The translations under genes were made by a program, and so were the position numbers. A stretch of 40,552 nt of DNA from a bacterium (GTDB lineage: Bacteria > Fidelibacterota > Marinisomatia > Marinisomatales > JAHJCW01): contig JAUWFQ010000003.1 in assembly GCA_030606865.1 (NCBI GenBank), positions 1 to 40,552 on the forward strand, written 5' to 3'. Under the pieces are notes generated by a model, which searched no databases, was not told the DNA's origin, and saw only the letters and a program-made list of their open reading frames with translations. Below are positions 19,173-29,309 of the stretch, piece by piece. The number at the start of each line of letters is the position of its first letter. Within the stretch, counting starts at the first letter, position 1.

Positions 19173-21112
19173 AATACTAATTTTTGATATTGATTACTAT
19201 TTCGTATTGTTGTTTCATCAAATTCTATCTTGCGGAAACTATGTTTGTTAAACAACTCAGTTTGGTCAGAATAATGAACGCTTTTAGGTAAGCCTGATTG
19301 CCCTGTGGGTAAAATTGAGTAACTTGTATTCATATCAGAGGAATCAAATATTCTTCGCAAACTGGAACCGGAAATTTGCTCGTAAGAATTATTTAAATTA
19401 TATTCACTGACATTTAAATTGCTATTTGAGCCATAACCATCAAATGGACCGATGTTCAAATTAAATAGTTTGGCAATAACTGATCTTTCATGTAAAATAT
19501 GTTTATATGTTTTAGTATGAACTTTACCCCATTGCCAGGTTATAATATTTTCTCCGAAATCTTTCTCAATTTCACTTATAGCTTCATCAACCGATTGTAT
19601 AATTATTTCAATTAAATTTTCTTGATAACCTACAGTTTTAATATCATCAATCCAGCCGGATTCTGAATTATTCAGTATCATGTTTATACTTTGCTCAGCG
19701 AGAATTGGCAGACTGATAAATATATCAAATACATCTTCTCCAACGAGTGAAAACTCATCTATAAATATATTTTTAAATAATTTTGTATAAATGACATTTA
19801 TAAACAGCGCTTCTGCTGATGTTGCAGACTCATCACCATCCCAATCATATAATACACTCACAGATTTGTTTGCCGTGAGTTTATTATCTACATAAATCTT
19901 TGCAATCTTCCGTGCAATTTCGGTTTTTTCGGGATTTTTTGTTTCAGATAGTTTGTTTACGATATCATTGACATATATTATGTCTAAATCTGCTAAGCAA
20001 TTTTGTAATAATTTAAACCGTCGGGAAAGTTCTTTTTGATTGCTATAAAATCCCGATGTGTCTATATAACTAAGCGATATATCAAATATATTGTTTTGGT
20101 TAAAATTAAATTTACCATCAGCAATATCAAATAAAGTATTAATTGTCTCAACGCTTAATTGTCCGGTGAATGCCCATGTAGCATGATCGGTTCTTCCCAC
20201 TAAAGGTATAGGAAACCCTGGAATCAAAGCACCTTCTATGTTAAAATCACCCCCATTTAGATGCATTTCGTACCATTTGGCGGGCTGCTGTAAACCCCCA
20301 ATATCATCAAAGATTAGAATCGGTTTTTTGGAAGCGGTCTGTTCCTGTGGTATTATCATCACATCGCTCCTCAATAACGAACTGGTAGCGCTAATTAGTT
20401 CCCAAATTTGATTTTCTAAAACCAAATTCATTCCGTTAAGTGAATCGGTAAAAAAATCTTTTTCAGAGTTAATCCAATTAAAAGTATCAACAGTAAGTAA
20501 TTCTAAGAGCTTTGTTTCTCCAAAATATTGTCTTATTGTGTTTATAAACCATCCGATTTGTCTATTCTGTCGAAGGTCATCAGTCATCATAGTACCAACA
20601 TTAATAACATCTGAAGGTGTCCATTTAAGTGGTTTTGTATTCAATATTTTAAAAGAAAGCGGTAATGTTCCTTCTGTTTCATCAATCCAAGTATTAATAC
20701 CTGAACAATAGGAATTAATTAATATTTCATTCTCATAATTAATTGATGTTTGATTTTCACTGCTTACTGAAAAAAGGTTATTCTGTTTAATGTAATTGTC
20801 GAGTAAAACGTAATCATCACCAAGAAGTGTTGATATTTCACCACGAACCACAGCCGCCAATAGCGATAATTGAAACAATCGTTCCCGGGCAATAATATAT
20901 CCTGCCGTATAAAATAAATCTTCGTTATTTTTAGCAAAAACATGGGGAATGCCGTAAGGATCGGTAAATATATCCACCGTATCTTGTAATTCTGCCAGTG
21001 ATTGCGTACCATTGTATTCAGGAATATCATAATAGAAATATAATTTAAATGTCAGGACGGTTAGCAGAGGAAGAAAAACCGTAAATATTAGTATATATTT
21101 TAAATACTTCAT
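19157..21112 (-). CDS. Penicillin acylase family (Ntn-hydrolase) protein, divergent at the expected processing site
   Basis: 651 aa; DPYGIPHVFAKNNEDLFYTAGYIIARERLFQLSLL..., WYEMHLNGGDFNIEGALIPGFPIPLVGRTDHATWAFTG, GPFDGYGSNSNLNVSEY, LPTGQSGLPKSVHYSDQTELF. Confidence 0.85.
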   Translation of the reverse strand: MKYLKYILIFTVFLPLLTVLTFKLYFYYDIPEYNGTQSLAELQDTVDIFTDPYGIPHVFAKNNEDLFYTAGYIIARERLFQLSLLAAVVRGEISTLLGDDYVLLDNYIKQNNLFSVSSENQTSINYENEILINSYCSGINTWIDETEGTLPLSFKILNTKPLKWTPSDVINVGTMMTDDLRQNRQIGWFINTIRQYFGETKLLELLTVDTFNWINSEKDFFTDSLNGMNLVLENQIWELISATSSLLRSDVMIIPQEQTASKKPILIFDDIGGLQQPAKWYEMHLNGGDFNIEGALIPGFPIPLVGRTDHATWAFTGQLSVETINTLFDIADGKFNFNQNNIFDISLSYIDTSGFYSNQKELSRRFKLLQNCLADLDIIYVNDIVNKLSETKNPEKTEIARKIAKIYVDNKLTANKSVSVLYDWDGDESATSAEALFINVIYTKLFKNIFIDEFSLVGEDVFDIFISLPILAEQSINMILNNSESGWIDDIKTVGYQENLIEIIIQSVDEAISEIEKDFGENIITWQWGKVHTKTYKHILHERSVIAKLFNLNIGPFDGYGSNSNLNVSEYNLNNSYEQISGSSLRRIFDSSDMNTSYSILPTGQSGLPKSVHYSDQTELFNKHSFRKIEFDETTIRNSNQYQKLVLCPAK

Positions 21113-21322
21113 TATTTTAAACCGGTGAAATTACCAGTTCAACACTACCATAAACAATAATACTATAGCCTGAAATGAAAAAAAGGCTGATGGCGTTAGA
21201 CTAAGTAGATATTCTTGGTCTGCTTTTGACAATTCAATAATAATAAAATATTAAAAGATCCACTTTTTACTATACTATTTCATATAAAAACACTCTTTGT
21301 ATTGCATTACAACTATTCGTCA

Positions 21323-21377
21323 GAAAATAACGGGAATTAGCTTCCCCCGCTCGTAATAGCTAATCCCCGTTATTTTC
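21323..21377. repeat. Strong imperfect inverted repeat (20-bp stem, one mismatch, 15-nt loop)
   Basis: gaaaataacgggaattagct ... agctaatccccgttattttc, lying between the 102-aa minus ORF and the acylase gene; terminator, attenuator or MITE remnant possible. Confidence 0.7.
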
Positions 21378-21448
21378 AGCACAAGACAACAAAAGTTGTT
21401 TCGATAATCAATGTTGTTTCAAATGCCTGTTATTAGTTTTTTCCTATA

Positions 21449-21757
21449 TTATTTTAAAAAATCGTCAATGCCGGGGTTTATGTCGCTATAGCGCGCCTCA
21501 CCAAGTTTTGGGATATGGTTCCCCCCTCCCAAAGGGGTTGTTGCACCCCCCGTAGAGTTTATGTCACAAGGCATGAAATACAAGCCTTTTACATCAAAAC
21601 CACCGGCATTGACTAGTTTATCATAGCTTTTGAAATCATTTTCATATTCATAGACATTCTGAATATTTCTTGAATCAATAAAACAATGAAGTTGTCTGAT
21701 CACATCTATCTGGGCCGTTTTACGTAATATTTTTAATGTCTTGTTCATTGTTTTCAT
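21449..21757 (-). CDS. Hypothetical small protein
   Basis: 102-aa ORF, no recognised domain; may be a gene remnant. Confidence 0.3.
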   Translation of the reverse strand: MKTMNKTLKILRKTAQIDVIRQLHCFIDSRNIQNVYEYENDFKSYDKLVNAGGFDVKGLYFMPCDINSTGGATTPLGGGNHIPKLGEARYSDINPGIDDFLK

Positions 21758-22103
21758 TATGTAGTAATACTTTGTTCTGTAATAAATGTATCAAATACTG
21801 TGCCAAAATAGTAAGTATAATATAATTAACACCTTATGTGAGGCGTGATGTATGGTGTGTGTTCCATTTTGAAACACTGGTTGGTTCAATATGTTACAAA
21901 CACGGCAGGGTTTTGTAGCAAATTGAGCACGTTAAAAAAATGCCTAACGCTGAAACGGAATTAGATGAAAAAACAAATATTCTTAACAAAATAGAAGAGC
22001 TTTGTCAGTTGTTATAAAGTCTACTATTCCCATAAATATATAAACAGTTTCAATTAATTATTCTTTTTATTAACATCATACTAAATAATTATGACAAAAA
22101 TAT

Positions 22104-22922
22104 ATGCCTGAATTGCCTGAAGTAGAAACTGTTGTGCGGTATGTCCGTCCCAAGATTGTTGGAAAAACAATACAAAAGGTTGTTCCACAAAATAACTATG
22201 ATAAAGTTTTTGCAACCCACACAGTACGGCAATTCAATAAATTATTAACAGGACAGGTTATTAAGAATGTAGTGCGCAGGGGTAAATTTATTGTCTTTAA
22301 TCTTGACCGGGGACATCTCTTAATTCATTTGCGAATGACGGGACGATTATTATTGAAATTGTCTGAGGATGATAAACCTAAGCACCTTACCGCTATTATT
22401 TATTTTAAAGATAAATCATTTTTATATTTTAAGGATTATAGAAAATTCGGAAGGCTTTATTATTATGATTCTTTGGATTACATTAATAATAAATTGGGTA
22501 TTGAACCATTATCAAAAAGTTTTACCGGAGATTGGTTATTTAAAAACTTGCAAAATTACAAACGACAGTTAAAACCACTCTTACTAGACCAGAGCTTCAT
22601 TGCCGGGCTTGGGAATATTTATGTTGATGAGGCGCTTTGGTCTGCAAAACTACACCCGCAGCAAATTGGCTTATCGGTTAGCAGGAAAAAAGCCGATATT
22701 CTACACAGTGCAATTCAAAGACTCTTACAAACCGCTATTGATAATCAGGGAACTACTATTATTAATTTTTATTTTGGCAAAGGAAAATCCGGAAATTTTC
22801 GTGATCAGCTAAAAATATTTGGAAGGCAAGACAAAGACTGCCCTCGCTGTGGTACTAAAATAGAAAAGATCCGCGTTGCACAACGTGGCACACATATTTG
22901 TCCGCACTGTCAGCGAATCTAG
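22104..22922 (+). CDS. mutM: Formamidopyrimidine-DNA glycosylase
   Basis: MPELPEVETVVRYVRPKIVGK, FIAGLGNIYVDEALW, C-terminal zinc finger CPRCGTKIEKIRVAQRGTHICPHCQ. Confidence 0.97.
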   Translation: MPELPEVETVVRYVRPKIVGKTIQKVVPQNNYDKVFATHTVRQFNKLLTGQVIKNVVRRGKFIVFNLDRGHLLIHLRMTGRLLLKLSEDDKPKHLTAIIYFKDKSFLYFKDYRKFGRLYYYDSLDYINNKLGIEPLSKSFTGDWLFKNLQNYKRQLKPLLLDQSFIAGLGNIYVDEALWSAKLHPQQIGLSVSRKKADILHSAIQRLLQTAIDNQGTTIINFYFGKGKSGNFRDQLKIFGRQDKDCPRCGTKIEKIRVAQRGTHICPHCQRI

Positions 22923-23369
22923 TTATTTGATAACCCGATACTGAAACTGGTAAATGCCTTCAGTTTCATTAACTGGAACCATTCGTACAAAATGTAGTGA
23001 TAATTCCAGATCAAGTTTAGGGAAAAGTGGAATTCCCTTTCCAAAAATAATAGGGTGGGGAGTAAGATATAGATGTGTTAAGAAGGGTGCAAATTTTGTG
23101 TAAGTTCTTCCACCACCGATCACAAAACATTTTTTCGCATTTAATTCTTCCAATATTTTCTTTGCATTATCATTCCGATGAACGACTATTTTCTCGCGAT
23201 CTTTAAGTTCTACTGCGAGAGTCTTTTCTGTATTAGAACCCATTATCACTGGATATCCCATGGTCTGTTCTTTAAAAAGGGAAAGGTCTTTTGACCAAGA
23301 GATTACTTCTTCGCTATTTCTAGCAATAAAACCATCTACAGTAACAGCAGCAATTAGTATTACATCCAC
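22923..23369 (-). CDS. DHFR/RibD C-terminal-like reductase
   Basis: MDVILIAAVTVDGFIARNSEEVISWSKDLSLFKEQTMGYPVIMGSNT, CFVIGGGRTYTKFAPFLTHLYLT. Confidence 0.8.
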   Translation of the reverse strand: MDVILIAAVTVDGFIARNSEEVISWSKDLSLFKEQTMGYPVIMGSNTEKTLAVELKDREKIVVHRNDNAKKILEELNAKKCFVIGGGRTYTKFAPFLTHLYLTPHPIIFGKGIPLFPKLDLELSLHFVRMVPVNETEGIYQFQYRVIK

Positions 23370-23375
23370 GTTTTT

Positions 23376-26189
23376 TTAATTTTCGAGAGGTTTTCCGTCT
23401 TTATCAAGTGAGCCCGCTGCAACAAAAAACATCTTGTCCTTATCAATATATTTCTTAATTGTATTATTGATTTGGTCCGCTGTTAATGCATTAATCAATT
23501 CAGGATATTTATCCAAATAGCTATTTGGTCTACCACGATCAGCGTTGGTTAAAATTTGTCCGGCTAAACCACGTGTAGTTGCCAAGCCTACTTTATACGA
23601 ACCCGTGATTGTAGATTTTTTAGCATTTAACTCAGCTTGAGTAACTCCATTTTCAAGCCACTCTTGTAATTGTTCAATAGCTGCGTCATGTCCTTTATCA
23701 ACAAGCTGTGGTGCGAATGTTCCCCAAATCGCCCAATATCCATCATTCCCATTATCTACGCCACCAACCCACGATTGAATCCCATAAGTTAACCCCTGTT
23801 CGTCTCTTACGGTTTGCATTAAGCGTGCCGAAAAATTTCCACCTAAAATATATGTACCAACCATGAGTGGATAATAATCTTCGTTGTCGCGGTCTATTCC
23901 TATTGGTAAACCGATATAAATATCCGCACTTGTTTTTTCTTTTATAGTAACATATTCTTTACCCGCTTTAACTTGATTGGCTATTAAAGTTGGCTCTTTT
24001 TTGTCCAGCGGAGATGTTTTCCAGCCTTTAAATACTTTAGCAATCTCTTTGCTAAATGCCTCGCTGTTAACATCGCCCACGGCGACAACTGTCATGTTTC
24101 CCAAACCATAATATGTTTTATGATAATATTTTAAACTAGCCGGCATAATATCATTAATCATTTTAATCCGGTTATCAATTTTATAAGTATAGTTTGGGTG
24201 GTTTTTGGGATAAAGCTTACGCAAAAATGCTCCACCCGCTTGACTTTGGGTATTTTCTTTGTCTCTTTTTAAATTACCAATCAAACGTGTTTTAAGTGTT
24301 TTTAAATCATCTTTGTTAAATGCCGGTTCTCTTAGTTGTTCCGCAAGCAAACTAAGCACTAAAGGAATATCCTTTTTCAAACATTTGGCGCTAAACCTAA
24401 CATAATACTGTCCGCTTGAAAAACCGATACTAGCGCCAACAGTCTCAAGTTTATCTGCAATCTCAAATTTAGATTTATTTTTTGTTCCCTTGTCGAGCAT
24501 TGCGGCGGTTAAATCCGCTATCATCATATTGGCTTGCGGGCTGTATTGATCACCGCCTAAGAAACTGCCGGTTATTGTTACTACATCCTTTACTCCGGTT
24601 TTCATCGTTAACAAACGGATTCCATCAATTGGAGTTTGTTCTATAATTTTATCGGCTATTTTAGCCTCGGAAACTACATTGCTATCCGATTTTCCCTCAG
24701 GACAAGATGTATAATTATATGGGTGATGTGCTTTTGGATTGCTCGGCTCTCCACCGCCACCACCGCCGCCCGCTATCTCCGGTATAAAATAGCCTGTAGT
24801 ACTTTTATCTTCTATCAAATATGTTTCAACAATACGCTTAATGTCTGCTTTAGTAACTTTATTGATGTCTTCTAAATAATTAGTGTAATATGTCCAGTCG
24901 CCTGTGGCGATTGCTTCATTTAAATTAGACGCAATTGAATAGGAACCGTCACGGCTATAGGCTTGTTCGGCAAGGATTTGTCCTTTTACTCTGGCAATTT
25001 CTTCATTAGTAACACCTTTCTTCTTTAGCAACTCATATTCATCTAATATGATTTTTTCAACTTCTTCATGTTTAGTGTCCGGCGTTAAAAACGCATAAGT
25101 TATAAACAAACCGTTGTCTCTAAATGGAAAATCCCACATACTAACTCTTGTAGCCAAACCTTTGTCCACAATTTTTTTATATAATCTGCCTGATTTTCCG
25201 CCACCTAAGATTCTTGATAATATTTGAAAAGTATAATTGTCTTTATGTAATCCTTCCGGTGTTTTGTGTGCAATTCCAACAATTCCCATTTGTCCCGACC
25301 GTTTAATTACAAAACGTCTGGCGCCTTTCTGTTCCGGTTCGGTGGTGTACATTTCCGGGATTTCATGTGGAGATTTTGTGATTGTACCATAATTATCTAA
25401 GATCATTTGTAATGCCTTGTCTTTATTGAAATCGCCGATAATTGTTACCGTTGCATTATTAGGCCAATAATATGTTTCGTAAAACTCACGCAAGCGTTCT
25501 GTTGACACTCCTTCGATATCCGAACGCCATCCAATTGTTGAATGATGATAAGGATGTGCCTGATAAGCTGTCGCCCACATATTTTTGTCTAATGTATTAA
25601 AGGGGTCGTTTTCACCGCGTTCAAATTCATTTATAACAACTGTCATTTCCGGTTGGCGGTCTTTATCTCGCAAGAGCAAGTTTCGCATACGGTCAGCTTC
25701 GATCGCAACAGCGCGACCTAAATGTTCACTTGGCAGAAGTTCAAAATAATTGGTTCTGTCCATCCAGGTTGTAGCGTTGATTTGCGCTCCAATATCTTGC
25801 AGTACTGTCCAAATCGGATTTCCGGTTTCTTTATTAAAATTCTTTGATCCTTTGAACATCATGTGTTCTAATAGATGCGTAGATCCCGTGTGTCCGATCG
25901 CTTCATTACGAGACCCAACATGATAGGTTACCATAAAGGTAGCTACGGGAGCGGAGTGGTCTTCCATTAACAAAACTGCTAAATTATTTAGTGTACAACG
26001 ATATTCATCTATACCACCTGATGATTTAACAAACTCAAACGCTGTTTTAATAGTTGGTGTTTCTATTGATTCTTCTTTTTTCATTTTTTCGGTTACCTTT
26101 GTTTCTGTCATCTTATTTCCCATATTTTCGGCGCAGGATGCTATTAAAAGCAATCCTGCAATATTTAATAGAATTCTTTTTAGTTTCAT
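23376..26189 (-). CDS. M16-family zinc peptidase, two-domain, lipoprotein
   Basis: 937 aa; lipobox LIASC; HTGSTHLLEHMMFKGSKNF (HxxEH); two M16-like halves joined by a Gly-rich linker. Confidence 0.93.
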   Translation of the reverse strand: MKLKRILLNIAGLLLIASCAENMGNKMTETKVTEKMKKEESIETPTIKTAFEFVKSSGGIDEYRCTLNNLAVLLMEDHSAPVATFMVTYHVGSRNEAIGHTGSTHLLEHMMFKGSKNFNKETGNPIWTVLQDIGAQINATTWMDRTNYFELLPSEHLGRAVAIEADRMRNLLLRDKDRQPEMTVVINEFERGENDPFNTLDKNMWATAYQAHPYHHSTIGWRSDIEGVSTERLREFYETYYWPNNATVTIIGDFNKDKALQMILDNYGTITKSPHEIPEMYTTEPEQKGARRFVIKRSGQMGIVGIAHKTPEGLHKDNYTFQILSRILGGGKSGRLYKKIVDKGLATRVSMWDFPFRDNGLFITYAFLTPDTKHEEVEKIILDEYELLKKKGVTNEEIARVKGQILAEQAYSRDGSYSIASNLNEAIATGDWTYYTNYLEDINKVTKADIKRIVETYLIEDKSTTGYFIPEIAGGGGGGGEPSNPKAHHPYNYTSCPEGKSDSNVVSEAKIADKIIEQTPIDGIRLLTMKTGVKDVVTITGSFLGGDQYSPQANMMIADLTAAMLDKGTKNKSKFEIADKLETVGASIGFSSGQYYVRFSAKCLKKDIPLVLSLLAEQLREPAFNKDDLKTLKTRLIGNLKRDKENTQSQAGGAFLRKLYPKNHPNYTYKIDNRIKMINDIMPASLKYYHKTYYGLGNMTVVAVGDVNSEAFSKEIAKVFKGWKTSPLDKKEPTLIANQVKAGKEYVTIKEKTSADIYIGLPIGIDRDNEDYYPLMVGTYILGGNFSARLMQTVRDEQGLTYGIQSWVGGVDNGNDGYWAIWGTFAPQLVDKGHDAAIEQLQEWLENGVTQAELNAKKSTITGSYKVGLATTRGLAGQILTNADRGRPNSYLDKYPELINALTADQINNTIKKYIDKDKMFFVAAGSLDKDGKPLEN

Positions 26190-26360
26190 TATAATACCTC
26201 ATATTGTATTTTGTATAAGGACAAGAAGATACAAGTTTAACTATAAATTATGTAAAAGTTTTTATTACTTACACGCTTGTATGTATCTTGTTTCAATATT
26301 TCTTTAATTTAGAATAAATTACTATTTATTTCCATGCTAACTGTTTTATCTTTCACAACG

Positions 26361-27008
26361 ATGAAACTTATATTATTTCTTTTATCACTATTGATAATCG
26401 GCTGTTCCTTCCAATCTGATTCAAATAATTTTACTAAGGAAGAAATTGAATATTTCACAGAAATTGTTCTTGGTGCTGAATTCGGAGATGAAATACCGGT
26501 AATTAAAAAATGGAATGATAATATTCGGATTAAAATCAATGGTGAGCCGACGGTCGCTGATCTGCAAACTATTACTAATATTATTGATGAGTTTAATGAA
26601 TTGATATCCGGAATAAAAATTAAACTTGTTGAAAAAAAAGAAAACCTAACTATTACTTTTTCACCTGAATCTGATTTTGCAGAAATTGATCCTAATTACA
26701 TGCCGACAAATTTTGGTTTCTTCTGGGCGTTGTGGCATGATGATAATTTTGTTATTTATGACGCAAGCATTCTTGTTTCATCTGCAGAAGTTACACAAAA
26801 GGAACGCTCTCATTTAATTCGCGAAGAATTAACCCAAAGCCTTGGTTTAATGAACGACTCCAACAAATATAATGACAGTATATTTTATCAGGAATGGACG
26901 GATGTCACCAAATTCTCAGAAATAGATAAAGCAATAATAGAACTGCTCTATCTAAAAAAGATCAAGCCGGGCATGTCCAAAGAACAAATCCTTAGCGTTT
27001 TAAATTAA
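26361..27008 (+). CDS. DUF2927-like putative metal-dependent lipoprotein (ORF opens at 26334; ATG 26361 gives the lipoprotein signal)
   Basis: MKLILFLLSLLIIGCSFQS lipobox; SHLIREELTQSLGLMNDSNKYNDSIFY resembles HxxxEExxQxLGLxND. Confidence 0.7.
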   Translation: MKLILFLLSLLIIGCSFQSDSNNFTKEEIEYFTEIVLGAEFGDEIPVIKKWNDNIRIKINGEPTVADLQTITNIIDEFNELISGIKIKLVEKKENLTITFSPESDFAEIDPNYMPTNFGFFWALWHDDNFVIYDASILVSSAEVTQKERSHLIREELTQSLGLMNDSNKYNDSIFYQEWTDVTKFSEIDKAIIELLYLKKIKPGMSKEQILSVLN

Positions 27009-27277
27009 TTTCTGATAAAAACAACTTTCACGCTGTGGCGCGGTCTGTGGTGCTTGTGTTTATACCAACGTTTTAAATCATTTCTTTCGGCTTTTGTGAG
27101 CGGTCCAATATGATGAACCTTGACGGTGACCACCTTATGATGCGTTACCGGAACCACGCGCACTATGCGATGTTTATAGTTGTTTACGAATATTGTCTCG
27201 CTTGGCGGTGCTGTTACACAACCGATCATTGAAAACATAACAATTGTAACCGCCAATATCGTGATATTCTTTTTCAT
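27005..27277 (-). CDS. Small His/Lys/Arg-rich lipoprotein
   Basis: 90 aa; lipobox MFSMIGC; basic C-terminus KRWYKHKHHRPRHSVKVV. Confidence 0.6.
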   Translation of the reverse strand: MKKNITILAVTIVMFSMIGCVTAPPSETIFVNNYKHRIVRVVPVTHHKVVTVKVHHIGPLTKAERNDLKRWYKHKHHRPRHSVKVVFIRN

Positions 27278-27340
27278 GGATTCTCTCCCTTTTTTTACTT
27301 AGACCCGCAACTCTAATAAAGGTTAAATTTAATAATAAAA

Positions 27341-28105
27341 ATGGGTAATAATATGAAAGATCAAGTTGTATTAATTACCGGAGCTTCGGGTGGAATTGGT
27401 TCCGTAACGGCGGCTCAGTTCGCCGATGCCGATGCTAAAGTAATTGTACATTATAATAGTCAGCAGGAAAAGGCTGAAATTGTCTGTAACAAACTTAAGG
27501 GTAAAGGACATATAACCATTAGTGGTGATTTAACAAATCCAAAAGATATTGATAAAATTGTAGAACAGGCACTTTCTGCCTTTGGCAGAATTGATGTTTT
27601 AGTCAATAATGCGGGGGTTTATTTTGAACACCCGATTGATAAAATTGATTTCACTGAGTGGCAAAAAGCGTGGAATAGCACTATTAATACAAACCTGATT
27701 GGTCCGGCTAATCTTACCTTTCGTGTCGCAAAAGAAATGATTAAACAGGGTAGCGGGAAAATAATTAATATTTCTTCTCGCGGTGCCTTCCGCGGTGAAC
27801 CGACTGCTCCGGCGTACGGCGCAAGCAAGGCTGGTTTGAATGCTATGGGTCAATCACTTGCTGTTGCACTGGCGCCCCACAATATCTTTGTATATACAAT
27901 TGCTCCGGGATTTGTTGAAACTGCAATGGCGCGTCCGCACCTAACAGGCGATAGGAAAAAAGCAATATTAAATCAAAGTCCGATTGGGCGTGTAGCCAAA
28001 CCGGAAGAAATTGCTAAAACTGTTGTTTTCTTGGCATCCGAAGGTACTGATTTCCTAACCGGCTGCATCATTGATGTGAATGGTGCTTCGTATTTGCGAT
28101 CATGA
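27341..28105 (+). CDS. Short-chain dehydrogenase/reductase (FabG-like)
   Basis: TGASGGIGSVTA, NNAGVY, IINISSRGAFRGEPTAPAYGASKAG. Confidence 0.93.
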   Translation: MGNNMKDQVVLITGASGGIGSVTAAQFADADAKVIVHYNSQQEKAEIVCNKLKGKGHITISGDLTNPKDIDKIVEQALSAFGRIDVLVNNAGVYFEHPIDKIDFTEWQKAWNSTINTNLIGPANLTFRVAKEMIKQGSGKIINISSRGAFRGEPTAPAYGASKAGLNAMGQSLAVALAPHNIFVYTIAPGFVETAMARPHLTGDRKKAILNQSPIGRVAKPEEIAKTVVFLASEGTDFLTGCIIDVNGASYLRS

Positions 28106-28115
28106 TTGTTTAAAC

Positions 28116-28745
28116 ATGAAAAGTAAATCTATACCAAATTGGCTGGAGTGGGTACGAGAAATTCAACAATTATGTCAAACAGGTCTGGCGTTTAGTGAAT
28201 CAGGATATGAAACTCAGCGCTATAAAAGATTGTCAGAAATAGCTGCGGAAATCACAGCAATGCATTCTAATATTAATACGGAAAGCTTAGTAGAAAACTT
28301 CTTAGCTCATCCCGGTTACGCTACACCTAAAGTAGATATCCGCGCTGCTATTATTGAAAATAACAAAATCTTACTTGTACAAGAAAAGATGGATAACAAA
28401 TGGGCTCTGCCCGGCGGTTGGGCAGATGTTGGAGAATCACCAGCCACTGCAATAATTCGCGAAACTAAAGAGGAGTCCGGTTTAGAAATAATTCCAAATA
28501 AAATAATTGGTGTATATGATGCAAATCGATCGGGTCGCCCATTAGAACTTTTCCATGCCTACAAACTCGTGTTTCTTTGCGGAAAGGTCGGTGGAAGTCT
28601 TAAAACCAGTACCGAAACAATAGCTGTTGATTTCTTTGACTTTGACACTTTACCCCCACTGTCCACCTCACGAACAGATGAAAAACATATAAATGATATA
28701 TTGGCACATATAAACAATCCTTCTCTGCCTACAATATTTGAATAA
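28116..28745 (+). CDS. NUDIX hydrolase with N-terminal NUDIX-associated domain (ORF opens at 28080; ATG 28116 likely)
   Basis: GGWADVGESPATAIIRETKEESGLEI Nudix box; MKSKSIPNWLEWVREIQQLCQTGLAFSESGYETQRYKRLSEIAAE N-terminus. Confidence 0.92.
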   Translation: MKSKSIPNWLEWVREIQQLCQTGLAFSESGYETQRYKRLSEIAAEITAMHSNINTESLVENFLAHPGYATPKVDIRAAIIENNKILLVQEKMDNKWALPGGWADVGESPATAIIRETKEESGLEIIPNKIIGVYDANRSGRPLELFHAYKLVFLCGKVGGSLKTSTETIAVDFFDFDTLPPLSTSRTDEKHINDILAHINNPSLPTIFE

Positions 28746-28746
28746 A

Positions 28747-28798
28747 GTAGAAACGTTGCATGTTAAAAATCCCGACTCTGTTGGGGCAATGTCTCTAC
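28747..28798. repeat. GTAGAGACG-type palindromic intergenic repeat between convergent genes
   Basis: GTAGAAACGTTGC ... GCAATGTCTCTAC arms (11/13), nested CCCGAC...GTTGGGG. Confidence 0.65.
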
Positions 28799-28808
28799 AA
28801 AAATACAT

Positions 28809-29309
28809 TTAATTTTCTTTTAGGTTATCTCTCATCGCACGCCAAGAGGGCAAAAACTGACCTGTCTGTTCCATATAAACTCTATATTTATCGCCAAATT
28901 TATTAAGCATATCGGTTTCTTCACGTTGAACTAACCACGACCAAATAATCGTTATTGGTATTACAGAAATAATTAATCCCCATGAATAGAATATCATAGC
29001 CAAAATTCCGGTAAAAGAGAAAATCCATACACTATAAATCGGGTGGCGGATAAATTGAAACGGACCTTGTTTAACAATCTCTTTTCCATGACCACCTTTT
29101 GCTAAATAATAATTTCCACCAATTAATAAATATAAGGCGTCAATCATAAAAATTGCCATAAGTGCAGTTCTAAACGTTGGGTGTATTATCATTTTGGGAA
29201 CTTCCAGAATACTCTCAATATAATATACAATAAACCAAATCAGGATTGTAACGACAATTCCAAAAGGACCAATGCCAAACAATTGCCAGAATTGTTTATT
29301 AGATCTCAC
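28809..29309 (-). CDS. Isoprenylcysteine carboxyl methyltransferase (ICMT/PEMT)-like membrane protein
   Basis: VKQGPFQFIRHPIYSVWIFSFTG, WSWLVQREETDMLNKFGDKYRVYMEQTGQFLP. Confidence 0.85.
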   Translation of the reverse strand: MRSNKQFWQLFGIGPFGIVVTILIWFIVYYIESILEVPKMIIHPTFRTALMAIFMIDALYLLIGGNYYLAKGGHGKEIVKQGPFQFIRHPIYSVWIFSFTGILAMIFYSWGLIISVIPITIIWSWLVQREETDMLNKFGDKYRVYMEQTGQFLPSWRAMRDNLKEN

